A stretch of DNA of 64,000 nucleotides from Branchiostoma floridae. Lineage: Eukaryota; Chordata; Leptocardii; Amphioxiformes; Branchiostomatidae. Below the pieces are notes generated by a model, which had not been told where the DNA came from, searched no databases, and worked only from the letters and a program-made list of their open reading frames with translations. The DNA lies in assembly GCF_000003815.2 (NCBI RefSeq), contig NC_049995.1:2495173-2559172 (forward strand), given 5' to 3'. Positions 1 to 11,772 of this stretch are shown here, piece by piece. Both the position numbers and the translations under genes were made by a program. Positions within the stretch are counted from its first letter, which is position 1. Every line of letters begins with the position of its first letter.

Positions 1-107
1 ACGCATCAGCTTGCACTAAAACAAGGCAGTGGTTGTGTAAACCACTAACCAAGAATGCACTTTAGAGCAAATTTGGTGAGAAAAATGGAAAAACAGAATG
101 TGCTCAC

Positions 108-2001
108 CCAGTGACCAGGCAAAGTAGTACTTGGTTCGAGCCATCATGATGCTGAGATGCAGATAACCAAACCTGGTCAGGAGGGGAGCAGCGATGATCA
201 GGTCATCTGTGGGTGGAAAAGGGTTAAAATCTGGTCACAAAGGTGCAGCAATGATCATGGGTAAAGGGTTAACATCATATAGCATAATAAATCATATATA
301 AATCACAAGAATAACAAAAGACTCAAGACATTTTGTCTGGACTTCAGAAACACTTAACATTATGACATACATTAGTATGAATGTGTGCTTGTGTTTGTGT
401 AGTTGGCATTCAGCACCAAGGACAGATGTTAGTATGCATGCATGTGTGTATGCATGTGTGTGTGTGCATGTGTGTATGTTTAGATAGTGTTCAGCACCAA
501 GGACAGATGTTAGTACATGTGTGCCTGTGTTTGTGCATAGTTACATAGTGTTCAGTACCAAGGACAGATGTTAGTACATGTGTGTGTACATGTATGTGTG
601 TATCTAGATTGTGTTTAGCAACAATAACAGATATCAGTGTGGATGTGTTTGTATATAGATAGTGTTCAGCACCAAGGACATATGTTTGTGTGCATGTTTG
701 TGCGATTGTGTCCATTTAGATAGTGTTCAGCACCAAGGACATATGTTTGTGTGCATGTTTGTGCGATTGTATCTATTTAGATAGTGTTCAGCACAAAGGA
801 CAGATGTTAGTCTGTTTGTATGTGTGTTTGTGTCTATTTAGATAATAGTGTTCAGCACCAAGGACAGATGTTAGTATGTACATGTATATATGTCTGTGTG
901 TGTGTAAGTAGATAGTGTTCAGCACCAAGGACAGATGTTAGTCTGTTTGTATGTGTGTTTGTGTCTATTTAGATAGTGTTCGGCACAAAGGACAGATGTT
1001 GGTCTGTTTGTATGTGTGTTTGTGTCTATTTAGATAATAGTGTTCAGCACCAAGGACAGATGTTAGTATGTACATGTATATATGTCTGCGTGTGTGTATG
1101 TAGATAGTGTTCAGCACCAAGGACAGATGTTAGTCTGTTTGTATGTGTGTTTGTGTCTATTTAGATAGTGTTCAGCGCCAAGGACAATTGTTAGTGTGCA
1201 TGTTTGCATGTGTGTTTTGTGTCTGTTTAGATATTGTTCAGCACCAAGGACAGATGTTAGTGTGCATGTTTGCATGTGCGTTTTGTGTCTGTTTAGATAT
1301 TGTTCAGCACCAAGGACAGATGTTAGTGTGCATGTTTGCATGTGTGTTTTGTGTCTGTTTAGGTAGTGTTCAGCACCAAGGACAGATATTAGTATGTGTG
1401 TGTGTTTGTGTGTGTATTTAGATTGTGTTCTGCACCAATTGCCAGGACTTCCGGGAAGTAGAACACGTAGCTGTAGTACTCCAGGGGGCTAGGGATACGT
1501 CAGCACAGAATATCATAAAACGTTTATTGAAAACAAATATGTATTTAGTAAATAGCTACAAGAGCAGATGTTAGTATGTATGTGAGTGTTTGTGTCTATT
1601 AAGATAGTGTCTAGCACTAAGGAAAAATGTTAGTGGGTAACGTTATATGTGTGTGTGTGTATTTAGGTAGTGTTCAGCACCAAGGACAGATATTAGTATG
1701 TGTGTGTGTTTGTGTGTGTATTTAGATTGTGTTCTGCACCAATTGCCAGGACTTCCGGGAAGTAGAACACGTAGCTGTAGTACTCCAGGGGGCTAGGGAT
1801 ACGTCAGCACAGAATATCATAAAACGTTTATTGAAAACAAATATGTATTTAGTAAATAGCTACAAGAGCAGATGTTAGTATGTATGTGAGTGTTTGTGTC
1901 TATTAAGATAGTGTCTAGCACTAAGGAAAAATGTTAGTGGGTAACGTTATATGTGTGTGTTTGTGTGTGTTTAGATAGTATTGCAGTAACAAGGACAGGT
2001 A

Positions 2002-2046
<45 letters not shown>

Positions 2047-5000
2047 TTAGATAGTGTTCAGCACCAAGGACAGATGTCAATATGTATGTATATGTGTATG
2101 TGTGTATTTAGGTAGTGTTCAGCACCAAGGACAGATATTTTTATATGTATGTGTGATAACAGTTGGCGCCGGGTTGGGATAACCCAACTTATCACCCATA
2201 CAGAATGTTATCACAGCACGAGGTATGATACGAAATTGCTCACCGGACAGCTTGCTTCCGTTGGTCAGCTGACAGGCTGCTGTCGTCACGGTACAGGCCG
2301 TCATGGAGGGCACAGGTCAAACTGGTGACCTTCTGGGTCATGATCATCAGTGGGCTGGAGGTCAGAGGTCAAGGGTTAGACGTCAAGTTTGGAGTCATAT
2401 GTTTCATTTTTCATCAAAATGGATGGGACTGAGCTGACCTTACAGCATCCGGAGAACAGTTGTTAGGCCACAGCAAGTAAATTTATGGATGACATCCTCT
2501 GCAGACAGCAAAAATAATGAGATAGGGCGAAAAAAAACAAGATGGGCAAAAAAAACAAGATTGCAAATTTTCAAAATAGACGTTGTAACAAGACTTGAAG
2601 TGACAAAATATGGCATCACAGCCAACAAGGCATTCTTTCCTGTATTTAAGAAGTGCACCAATGTAGTTAAAGTGACACTAGTATGGTAGACTAGTATCAT
2701 TAATCATGTTGGCAACTACACTCATAGATTCCATAGTTGTGCCACTTTTACAACTATCTATCAAGTTGCACCTCTGCAACTACAATCAATGCTACAGAGT
2801 CTCTAGTGTCAATTCTACATTCAATGATTAGGTTACAACACAATCTTTACCCATTTTCGTCTATCTGGCCTTCCCTTAAGAAGAAAAAAAGTTCTTTTTT
2901 TTTTTTCTGAAATCAGGCGAAAATTAATGAGCGCGCGGATGTCATCCATAAAATTTACTTGCATTGGCCTTAAGGAAAAAATTAATAGCAAATCAAATTG
3001 AATTGTTTTCCCTTTAGTGGACTTTTATAACAGTATTCATAGTGGATCGTTTTTGGTTGCAGGTGTTAATTCTGAGCCCTGCTGAATCACATGAATGTCA
3101 AGTAAAGCAAAAGAATTTGTTACGTACCCTGTGAAGTCTAGTGTGTAAGTCCCAAAGTTGTAGTAGGTTCTGTAGATGTGGCACAATGTCAAGTACAGCA
3201 TGGAGAACAGGAAGACATATCTGTAGGAAAATAGATATATTTGACATACTCAAATGTCAAGAGTAAAATAAAATTATGAGCAAAAGCATGTAACTAAACA
3301 TATAATTGCTTAGTCTGAGGCATTTAAATAAAATTACAATATAAAGTGGTGTGTTATGCTGGATTGGTGTCACATGAATACTGGATAGGTCTGCATTTAT
3401 ATGGAACAGCAGGTGCTGAGTCGATGCTGGTGCTGCATTTTTGGAATTGGTGCCACCTCAATCAAGACGGCAATTTGACATCAATGCCATACTAATGACA
3501 AACATGTATTCCTAATGATAACAGGAACAGATTTGACAGTCAATTGAGGCAGGGGTACTAGGACAGCTATTAATGTGAAAGTATCATGGTAGTCGGCACC
3601 AATGCAAGACATCATTAATGCTTTGTGCTTTAGGACCAGCATAGTACATCATTGGATCTTGTTCCATGATTAGTACTCACTTGTGCATGTTGCTGGGTTT
3701 GGAGGAGAGGATGATGATGTAACATACTGTAGACTGGGTGAGAAAGTGGATCACTTGCCTGGAAAAAAAGAACAGTCACAATTGTCAAAATCTAACACCT
3801 TCTGTCCATGATACAACCTATCTTAAGGAAACAGATCGCCCTACTGTTTCCACCGTAGAAAGCACACTGTGTCACTAGGTACAGGAGAGAATCATTTGGG
3901 TTAAAGCTTCAAGTGAAAGCAACAAATATAATGTCAGTATTAAATAGTAAGTGGAAAGTGAATATTATATAGAAAGTAACCTTCAGAAAACCTGCACAAT
4001 ATGGATGAAAAAATAGATGATAAACTAACATCTATGTCAACTACTAAAAGCAATAAACATCACATATACAGTCATATACCGTTGTAAATGTCATTTTTCA
4101 ATATTCCTACATCTACAAGAACAGTTAGTTGTGAAATTCTCATCCAACATATATATTGTATATATACAAATGTAATACTATGTATCATATTCATATACAG
4201 ATTTCTACACAACTGCAGCCCTTAGCCTTAGTCTATACCCACCACCTATGGCAGAAGTATGCCATGTACATGCCGACGGCCGCTGCGAACACGTGCCGCG
4301 CCGTGACGCCCACCCGCCCCGCGCTCAGGACATAACGGAACACAAGTGAGAGGAGCAGTGCCACGACTTGGCAGGCCACAAAACTAACCTGAGGAGAGAA
4401 TAAAGGTGCAGGGTGGGTGGGGTGATTTGAGTATTAAATGAGGTGCAACTAGCTATAGAAAGAGTATTATACTTGGTATCAAAATGTGGGCCACTTCATC
4501 TGCCTCTGCATATAAGTTATACACAAATGAAGTCAAACCCAAAAGATCGTGGTTCACATCAACCCTTATCAGAACACTTGTTGCACTTGCCACCACTGGT
4601 CTTGCACTGTTGTCTGTACACTTTTGAAACATAAAAACATCATGCTAGCAAATATGGACATGTACTTGTGTCACAGAAAAATTGTAAGTAGGTGTCAAGG
4701 ACTTGGCAGGCCACAAAACTAACCTGAGGAGAGAATAAAGGTGCAGGGTGGCGTGACTTAATTAGTAGAGTAATTAGGTGCAACTAGAAAAAGTAAAAAT
4801 TTATACAGAAAGCGGAATACTTTCAAATTGTCTTTAAAGTGCTTCAACATACTAGTATCTGTCAAACCCAAAAAGCTTAGCTAATGTAGTTCGTAGCAGC
4901 CCTTCTTAGAAAACTTGTCTCACTTGCCAACACCGTCTTCTTGCACTTCCTGTATATATTTTTGTTTTGTAAGTAATACTATATACTATAACTTATTTTC

Positions 5001-8000
5001 TTGTTGCAATAAGCCCTCAGGCAATATAAAAACAGTATGCTACCAAACTGTAATCGAACTTGTTTGTTTCGTAGCGTATTTACGTCACGGAAAAATTGTA
5101 CGTAGGTGACAACTGTTGGCTCCTCCCCTGTGGTGCAGCCAAAATAATCTTCCAGTGTACAGGCATAGATACAAAGGTGTGCATTAATTACTATACGTGC
5201 TGTACAAACATATACCAATTGATATATTAAAGAAATTTGGCTCCGACCCTAAGGTGTGGCCAAAAACTTTTCTCAAATGCTTCCAAACTGAGTCTGTGTC
5301 ACAGTGACTTTAATTGTTAGCCTATTTTTACAAGGGGTCATAGGTCAGAGGCTAACAGTAAATACACGAAATTTATGTTTTCTTAAAACTATGAAACAGC
5401 TGCTATGAAAGAAGTTTAACACGTTATATTATAAAGAATTTTGCCAGCAACCAGAGAATTCAAACACTTCACTCCACATCTTTTCTTAACGAAAGGCTTT
5501 CCACCATTTAACCTGCCAGTAACCAAGTAATTTGATTCATCTGGTCCCCAAGTTGTAAGTGCAATTGAGTCACTAAACTCAAATCAAGTCAAGGCACTTC
5601 TACAGGAAGTGGGATGGGAACATATCTGAGCTTCACAGGTGTGGCATACATACTGTTGTTCTTCAGTAGCTTTTTTGAAGAAATACTAAATTATGTTTTA
5701 TGCAATATGAAAACAGACTAACGCTAGTTCAACTTTATCCGCAGGGTAACCTATATCCGTGGTTATTAAAAACAGGGTATTTACGGATATCAAGTCGACA
5801 GATGCTACAATATTTTGAAAATATTTTGAGAAAATTGTAATTTGAAGCCACAGTTCGTTGATGTGATATCCCCAAATACACTGTTTTTAAAACTAAACGG
5901 AGTTAGGTTACCCGGCGAATAAAGGTGAACCAGCGTTATAGTGCATTATAGAACATTAAACATTCAGCCTCCCAGACTGCAAGTTCATATTTTTTCTACA
6001 AATTCAAATTCAAAATTGATCATTTCTGCAGGTAAGTTTTTCTGTGTTATAGGTCATTTCACTCTTTGAGACCTTATAACATTATATCCACAAATTATGT
6101 ATGAAATATCATCATAGAATTTAGAATAGAATGAAATATAAACTATCTCAATATTCAACATTATCTTTATTTCTATCCCCCATCTAGGATCATTGATCAT
6201 TAACTGTTCATCAATGTCATTCTAAAAGATTCAAGACAAGGATACAATACCTATTGATAACTGTATTTAACCACAATATACTTAATCTTCTAGCTTTCTA
6301 GTAATTGAGTTTATCCCCTGATCATTAGCCTTAATCTACTGTACAATTCTTTTGCATCACAACCAATGTAAACATTATCCAGTATGGTCCAAGACACATG
6401 ACCTGGGTTTAGAGTGGGTGTGTCTGTCTGTGTTTGTAAACATTGCCTTGGGGGTAAGTTTACCAACTGTCTGCAACTGAGCTCAAGTTGTGATGTTTTC
6501 ATAACACAAAAAAAAGGTTAGTCAATACCACAAATGTCACTTGGACTGGAAATCAAGTTTTCTAGAGGTCAGTGTTATCAAAATATGCAAATATTTCTTT
6601 CTAAAACATGTGTACAACAAAGTTGACCTCTCATAATGAAAAATGCCAAACTTTCCAGAATAATGTTTTGTACACAAAAAAGAACAGTAACAAATTCCAA
6701 ACTGTCACTCAAACATTAACTTTATGCAAAACATCTAGGAAAAGAACAAGCATCCCCAATTTGAATTCAATATCTTCCAACTTTTTAATATCAGAAGAAT
6801 CTCTTAATTTAAATAAATTGTGATCACAGTTGGTTACAGTTCTTGAAAAAAATGTAAATATTTACCTAACAGTATATTAGTTGGTGATTCCATCAAGCAA
6901 CTATGATAAGAATGTTTGACTTCCTTGGGTGTACTTGTTTGCACACTATCACGTCTTATAGTTATACTAAGTTATAGCACCTTAACATTGCGTAAAATGT
7001 ACTGTATAAAAGCAAGGTCTTCGGCATATGGTGTACGTGACACGTTGCAAACATTTTGACAGACTGAGTTATAACGTACAAGATACCATCGGCACGTCGC
7101 AGGAAGGGATGGGCTGAACTGGAACAGTTTCAAACTTTTTGAAGGCTTCAAAAAATGCTACCGTCGTTTGATATTCTAAGCGGAACTGTTGTTTTGTGTA
7201 GGAATGTTTGAACTTAATTCCAACTGAAAGCGATAAACTTCACCGTGTTGCTATGCTATGGAACGTATCAAAACAAGAGATTTTTTACACAAGTCAAACA
7301 TACGTCCCAAGGCCATGGATGTATAGAAAGTTCTAGACGCTTGCTTTCACAACGCCAAGGGCACACCCACCCCCTCACGACTCCCTTAATTGAATTAACA
7401 ACAAAGAAGCCGAAATTCCAGAGAACACTCAAGACGTTACCCTAACGTCTCAAGAAACACTTACCCGCAGTTGATCGTCTTCGAGACGTTGGTAAGAAAT
7501 TAGGATCCCCATTTTTGTCTGTCTGTGTGGATCGGGGATCCGATGGTGGCACAACCACCACCCCCCGTGTTGGTATGTTGTGACACCCCAGATGGTGTTC
7601 GTGAATACACTGGTTCTAATCCCACATCATGGCAACGGTGTGACATTCACATCGGACAATAACGAGAACAAAAGACGGTGTAAACAGAGTAGCCCCCGTC
7701 AAAACGTAACACAGCGTTCCGCTAGGCGTGTACGGCTACCCTGCCCGCCTTAAGAAGGCTCGTGACCTTTAACCTTGCCTTGTTTAGCGTCTCTAGTTAC
7801 ACTAAGACGTAAAAGGGAAAAGGGCGTGGCCCCAGCCCGTTGTCAAGAGTGATTGGTTGCCGTTTCTAGTCTCCTTCGCAGAACTTTGGGAGCAGCGGCT
7901 TTTATTTTTTAGGAGAGTGCTGATTCGCGATTTTTAACATTTGCTAATGTTTTCTATAGTAGGAGTTTTAGGGTGCGGTGGAACTCCATTTCCCAGCAAA

Positions 8001-9171
8001 GAGAACCTTAGCGAATCTTGAAAATGAAACGTTCACTCCATGAAAACTACGACTCCCGAAGTCTGCGAAGGAGGCTATTTCACTATTTCCGTGGTCCGAT
8101 ATCGCACGGGACCAAGGCAAGGCACGGGACTATGAAATCATCATGATCGTTTCTGTGATAAGCCGAGGCAATGTTTGTACTTGTAGGGTTCCAAGAGCAA
8201 ATATTTGCTCACAGAAAAGGTTACAATATGACCATGGCTGAAGTGAAGTGTCCATTTTGCTATGTTACACCAGAAAGCTGTGGTTATGATAATGATGTTA
8301 AAGTAATCACAATTACATATGCAAGTATGTCATGAAATGTATATATTTAAAAAAAACGGCTGTGCAATCACTACAGTCTTAGCCTTAGCACCCTACAAAA
8401 TTTTCGGACAAATATGACTTTTGTGTATCCGCTATTCTATTTTATAAACGGCAAACATGACAAGTCTATCATGTAATGCAAAGAAACTAATAAATCATGG
8501 AAAATGAAATCCTCCTATATATTATTTAAATACGAAAACCCAGGGGAAAACATGGGTCATACAAACTAATACAAAATCTACATAAATTTGTAGGCATGGA
8601 TAAGGCTCTGTCATATGACATAAATGAACGTGACTATAATACGTAAAAAATATAATGGCAGTGACGTCATCGAATAATAACTGTTTTAGTTAAACTTAAA
8701 GCTTTACATGTTACGGGACAGGGACAAAATTGAGGTAACGAAGTTTATCGAAAAATGAAATTGAGAGCATTGAATATTACTCCAGACCGTTAGAACATTA
8801 AGACAAAAAATGGCATTTTGTAAATGTCCACAAGTTACGTTTGACAAAAAAGCTCAAATGCTGATATAACGAGGAATACAGTGGTTAAAATTCTGATAAC
8901 GTTACAGAAAAATTCTGATACGTATCTTCTGAAACGACTAGTTAGAACATATGATTTTTTTAATACAGTGTATCAGCAAAAAATTAACTACGGGGGCACT
9001 GTGACAATCAAGGAAATTCACTATAGATGGATGGTGGTCATAAATACATAACGTTATAGTTTCCCTAGCAAAGTTTTAAATAACTTGCGGTACTGACGCC
9101 GTTGCTATGGATACGACTGATCATTATCTCACCTTGTCGTCCGGAATGGGCAAGTTGACAGGACCTGACAT
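108..9171 (-). CDS. MBOAT1/2: MBOAT1/2-type lysophospholipid acyltransferase, 5' part (partial gene)
   Basis: Membrane-bound O-acyltransferase of the lysophospholipid remodelling (Lands cycle) type, an ER multipass protein. Exons on the minus strand with canonical GT-AG edges: 9171-9133 (ATG at 9171; begins MSGPVNLPIPDDK), 4388-4243, 3758-3681, 3220-3128, 2354-2244, 1488-1436 (or its copy 1792-1740) and 172-108. Phases join without error through exon 6. Diagnostic residues are the HFLTQ...NMHKY stretch, FTGPLMIMTQKVTSL followed by LHDGLYRDD (exons 4-5), LEYYSY (exon 6) and KYYFAW (172-108); these match vertebrate MBOAT1/2 in order. The catalytic His/Asn region lies beyond the window start. 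Exon 6 ends in phase 1 but the 172-108 exon needs two incoming bases, so at least one exon is missing or unrecognised between 173 and 1435. Identification is from remembered family sequence, no search run; sure of the family, less sure of MBOAT1 versus MBOAT2. Confidence 0.88.
1436..1488 (-). CDS. MBOAT exon 6, copy A
   Basis: 53 nt exon encoding PLEYYSYVFYFPEVLAI with split codons at both ends. The acceptor is ...CCCTAG at 1491-1489 and the donor GTGCAG begins at 1435. It fits the incoming phase of exon 5 (CG + C = Arg). The whole exon and its flanks recur 304 bp away with no difference I can see. Because 53 is not a multiple of three, splicing both copies together would break the frame, so only one can be used per transcript. 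Confidence 0.8.
1740..1792 (-). CDS. MBOAT exon 6, copy B (tandem duplicate)
   Basis: Second copy of the 53 nt exon, within a ~304 bp tandem duplication (about 1370-1673 and 1674-1977). It has the same acceptor and donor. On the minus strand it is met before copy A. It is either a very recent duplication, a mutually exclusive exon pair, or an assembly artefact from two haplotypes. Confidence 0.7.
2462..2972. mobile_element. Inverted-repeat element A (MITE-like)
   Basis: The ends are inverted copies: TTAGGCCACAGCAAGTAAAT at the left and ATTTACTTGCATTGGCCTTA at the right, extended inward by GGATGACATCC / GGATGTCATCC. The interior (2570-2960) is nearly identical to 25850-26233, so this is a family member. 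It sits in the MBOAT intron between exons 4 and 5. No coding capacity is seen. Confidence 0.75.
3221..4242. other. MBOAT introns either side of exon 3
   Basis: AT-rich intron sequence around exon 3 (3758-3681). Splice edges are canonical. I see no repeat, RNA gene or additional exon here. Confidence 0.6.
4362..5110. repeat. Degenerate tandem duplication covering the MBOAT exon 2 acceptor
   Basis: The segment from about 4362, starting in exon 2, through its AG acceptor and ~300 bp of intron, recurs from 4703. The copy at 4703-4729 keeps the first 27 bases of exon 2 nearly unchanged plus the CTCTCCTCAG acceptor. On the minus strand this places a decoy acceptor and a 5' exon fragment just upstream of the true exon 2. 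Confidence 0.75.
5721..5939. mobile_element. MITE-like element with ~40 bp terminal inverted repeats
   Basis: The left end TAACGCTAGTTCAACTTTAT and right end ATAAAGGTGAACCAGCGTTA are imperfect inverted copies. Inner GGGTAACCTA and TAGGTTACCC are also paired. A related fragment, CTAGTTCACCTTTATCC, lies at about 39792. No ORF. Confidence 0.75.
7866..8080. mobile_element. Foldback element
   Basis: CTCCTTCGCAGAACTTTGGG near the left end pairs with CCCGAAGTCTGCGAAGGAG near the right end, with outer TAGTC/GGCTA arms. About 215 bp, non-coding. Confidence 0.55.
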
Positions 9172-9651
9172 GATAACAGATAAGCTCTGTCTGTAACGTC
9201 TATAAGCGAACCTTGGGTAGATGGCATCTGGTGATGCAGTGCTGATGTACTGGCGTGCGTTCGGAATACATTAACTTTGACCTTCTATCAATCACGTGAT
9301 CGCTCTAGATTTGTTAACGCTGTGAAAGGAGTTCTGTAACGTTACCATACAAATTTGATACAGAGGGTTGTTTTAGAAAAATGAAAGTGAATGAGGGAAA
9401 TATAGATATGCTTTTGTTTGTGGGGCAGGTTTATTTGGTGATGTAGACACATGACGAACTGTTTACCCTTCCTTTGAGTTTTTTCTTCCATTAAAGTCCC
9501 TCAAACAAACTTGACCCCTGAAGGTATGGGTTAAAAAGCTGTAAAAATTCTAGGGAGTCTAATCCTTCGACATATGACAGGAATGCAAGACATGATCCAG
9601 AAATATGTTCAGAACATGACAAAGCAAACCCGAAGACGGAATTATCACAAC
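9172..9651. other. MBOAT 5' flank / presumed promoter side
   Basis: Sequence immediately upstream of the MBOAT start codon on the minus strand. No TATA box or clear motif identified. A transcription start cannot be placed from sequence alone. Confidence 0.35.
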
Positions 9652-11772
9652 AATCCACCTGCAACTTGTCGAGTTGTACAGTTCACAGGCAAATACTGAA
9701 ATAGATAAACACCTAGCCCCGACAACATAGCCGAATCTTGCCGAAGCCGAGATAGTAATATAATAGTAATAGTAATATAAATACTTGTGAAACACCTAGC
9801 CGAACCCTACATCTACTTGGGGGACCGGTTTTAAAATGACGCAAGCTCGACCACATTACTTCCGGGTACGTGTACGATGCCTTTGGATTTGTTATCAGTC
9901 CAAAACGGCCTGGATTTCCTGGCAAATCTTTTTGTGGCATATTATTCCTTTTTACAGAAAAAAAATCTTTAAGGGCATATTATCCTTATATATGTCGATA
10001 GACCACCCTACGTTCCCGCCAAATTTGGTCCGAATCCAAATTTCCCGGGACGGCATCCCTGATTAGCTGCCCACCAGTTGAGTAGGCCACGCCCCCTGAC
10101 CCAAAGCGCGCGAAGACTACTATTTTTGTCTTCCGATATTTTCCCACATTCAAAGCGTATTCAGTCATATATCAGTCATAAAAATCCACCCGCAACTTGT
10201 CGAGTTGTACATTTCACAGGCAAATAGACAAACACACAGTCCCGACAACATAACCTTCCTGGTGAAGCCGCGATAATAAAGACATAATGTAAACACTTGT
10301 GAAACACCTAGCCGAACCCTACATCTGCTTTGGGGACTGGCTTAGTGATGACGCAAGATCGTCTTTTGCCGCGAACACATTACTTCCGGGTACGTGTTCA
10401 ATGTCTTCGGATTTTGTTTAGTTATCAGTCCAAAACGGCCCAAAATATAGGATTTCCTGGCAAATCTTTTTGTGGCATATTATTCCTTTTTACAGAAAAA
10501 AATCAATCCTTATCCTTAATATATGTCGATAGACCACCCTACGTTCCCGCCAAATTTGGTCCGAATCCAAATTTCCCGGGACGGCATCCCTGATTAGCTA
10601 CCCTCCACTTGAGTAGGCCACGCCCCCTGACCCAAAGCGCGCGAAGGCGACTATTTTTGTCTTGTGATATTTTCCACATTCAAAGCGTATTCAGTCATAT
10701 ATCAGTCATAAAAATCCACCCGCAACTTGTCGAGTTGTACATTTCACAGGCAAATAGACAAACACACAGCCCAGACAACATAACCTTACTGGTGAAGCCG
10801 AGATGATAAAGACATAATGTAAACACTTGTGAAACACCTAGCCGAACCCTACATCTGCTTGGGGGACTGGCTTAGTGATGACGCAAGATCGTCTTTTGCC
10901 GCGAACACATTATTTCCGGGTACGTGTTCAATGTCTTCGGATTTGTTATCAGTCCAAAACGGCCCCAAATATAGGATTTCCTGGCAAATATTTCTTTGTG
11001 ACATATTATTCCTTTTTACAGAAAAAAACTCTTTTAGGGCATATTATCCTTTTAATGTTGAAAGACCACCCTACGTTCCCGCCAAATTTGGTCTGAATCC
11101 AAATTTCCCGGCACGGCATCCCTGATTAGCTGCCCACCACTTGAGTAGGCCACGCCCCCTGACCCAAAGCGCGCGAAGGTAACTATTTTTGTCTTCCGAT
11201 ATTTTCCACATTCAAATGAAAGCGTATTCAGTCATATATCAGCCAGGCCATAAAAATCCACCCGCAACTTGTCGAGTTGTACAGTTCACAGGCAACTAGA
11301 CAAACACACAGCCCAGACAACATAACCTTCCTGGTGCAGCCGAGATGATAAAGACATAATGTAAACACTTGTGAAACACCTAGCCGAACCCTACATCTGC
11401 TTGGGGGACTGGCTTAGTGATGACGCAAGATCGCCTTTTGCCGCGAACACATTACTTCCGGGTACGGGTACAAAATGCCTTTGGATTTGTTATCAGTCCA
11501 AAACGGCCCCAAATATAGGATTTCCAGACAAATGCCTTTCGTGACATATATTTCCTTTTTACAGAAAAACTCTTTTAGGGCATATTGTCCTTATATATTT
11601 GAAAGACCGCGCAACGTTCCCGCCAAATTTGGTCCGAATCCAAATTTCCCGGGACGACATCCCTGATTAGCTGTGCACTACTTGAGTAGGCCACGCCCCC
11701 TGACCCAAAGCGCGCGAAGACTACTATTTTTGTCTTACGACATTTTCCCACATTCAAAGCGTATTCAGACAT
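9652..11772. repeat. Four-copy tandem array of ~530 bp units between head-to-head genes
   Basis: Units begin at AATCCACCYGCAACTTGTCG near 9652, 10183, 10713 and 11255, giving periods of about 531, 530 and 542 bp. Each unit repeats ACTTCCGGGTACG (ETS-like core), CGTTCCCGCCAAATTTGGTC, TTTCCCGGGACG and GGCCACGCCCCCTGACC. Short ORFs recur in every copy because the units are alike; none resembles a known protein. The array lies between divergent MBOAT and E2F. Confidence 0.85.

Larger units (their letters stand above)
361..2140. repeat. Minisatellite built on the MBOAT exon 6 splice-donor sequence
   Basis: About 22 imperfect units, spaced roughly 60-70 bp, with the core GATAGTGTTCAGCACCAAGG followed by ACAGATGTTAGT and a TG-rich spacer. 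The core matches the sequence across the exon 6 donor (GATTGTGTTCTGCACCAATT at 1421-1440) with only two differences in its first 18 bases. The array therefore looks like amplified exon-intron junction. A pure (GT)n tract lies at about 2007-2044. ORFs in the array are repeat artefacts. Confidence 0.85.
5111..9132. other. Rest of MBOAT intron 1
   Basis: Long first intron, mostly AT-rich, holding two inverted-repeat elements listed separately (5721-5939 and 7866-8080). I find no further exon, RNA gene or open ORF of note. Near 7500-7850 it becomes GC-richer with a CCAAT-like GATTGGTTG at about 7851. Confidence 0.5.

Noticed and set aside
491..1421. ORFs with repeated LGAEHYL/LDIVQHQG motifs
   Set aside because: They are translations of the minisatellite units on either strand.
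360..2140. CRISPR-like regular spacing of the minisatellite
   Set aside because: Spacers are TG-rich and related to each other, the repeats vary, and the context is eukaryotic.
9559..11772. Repeated 60-98 aa ORFs in the 530 bp array
   Set aside because: They recur only because the DNA units recur; no start, splice or protein similarity supports coding.
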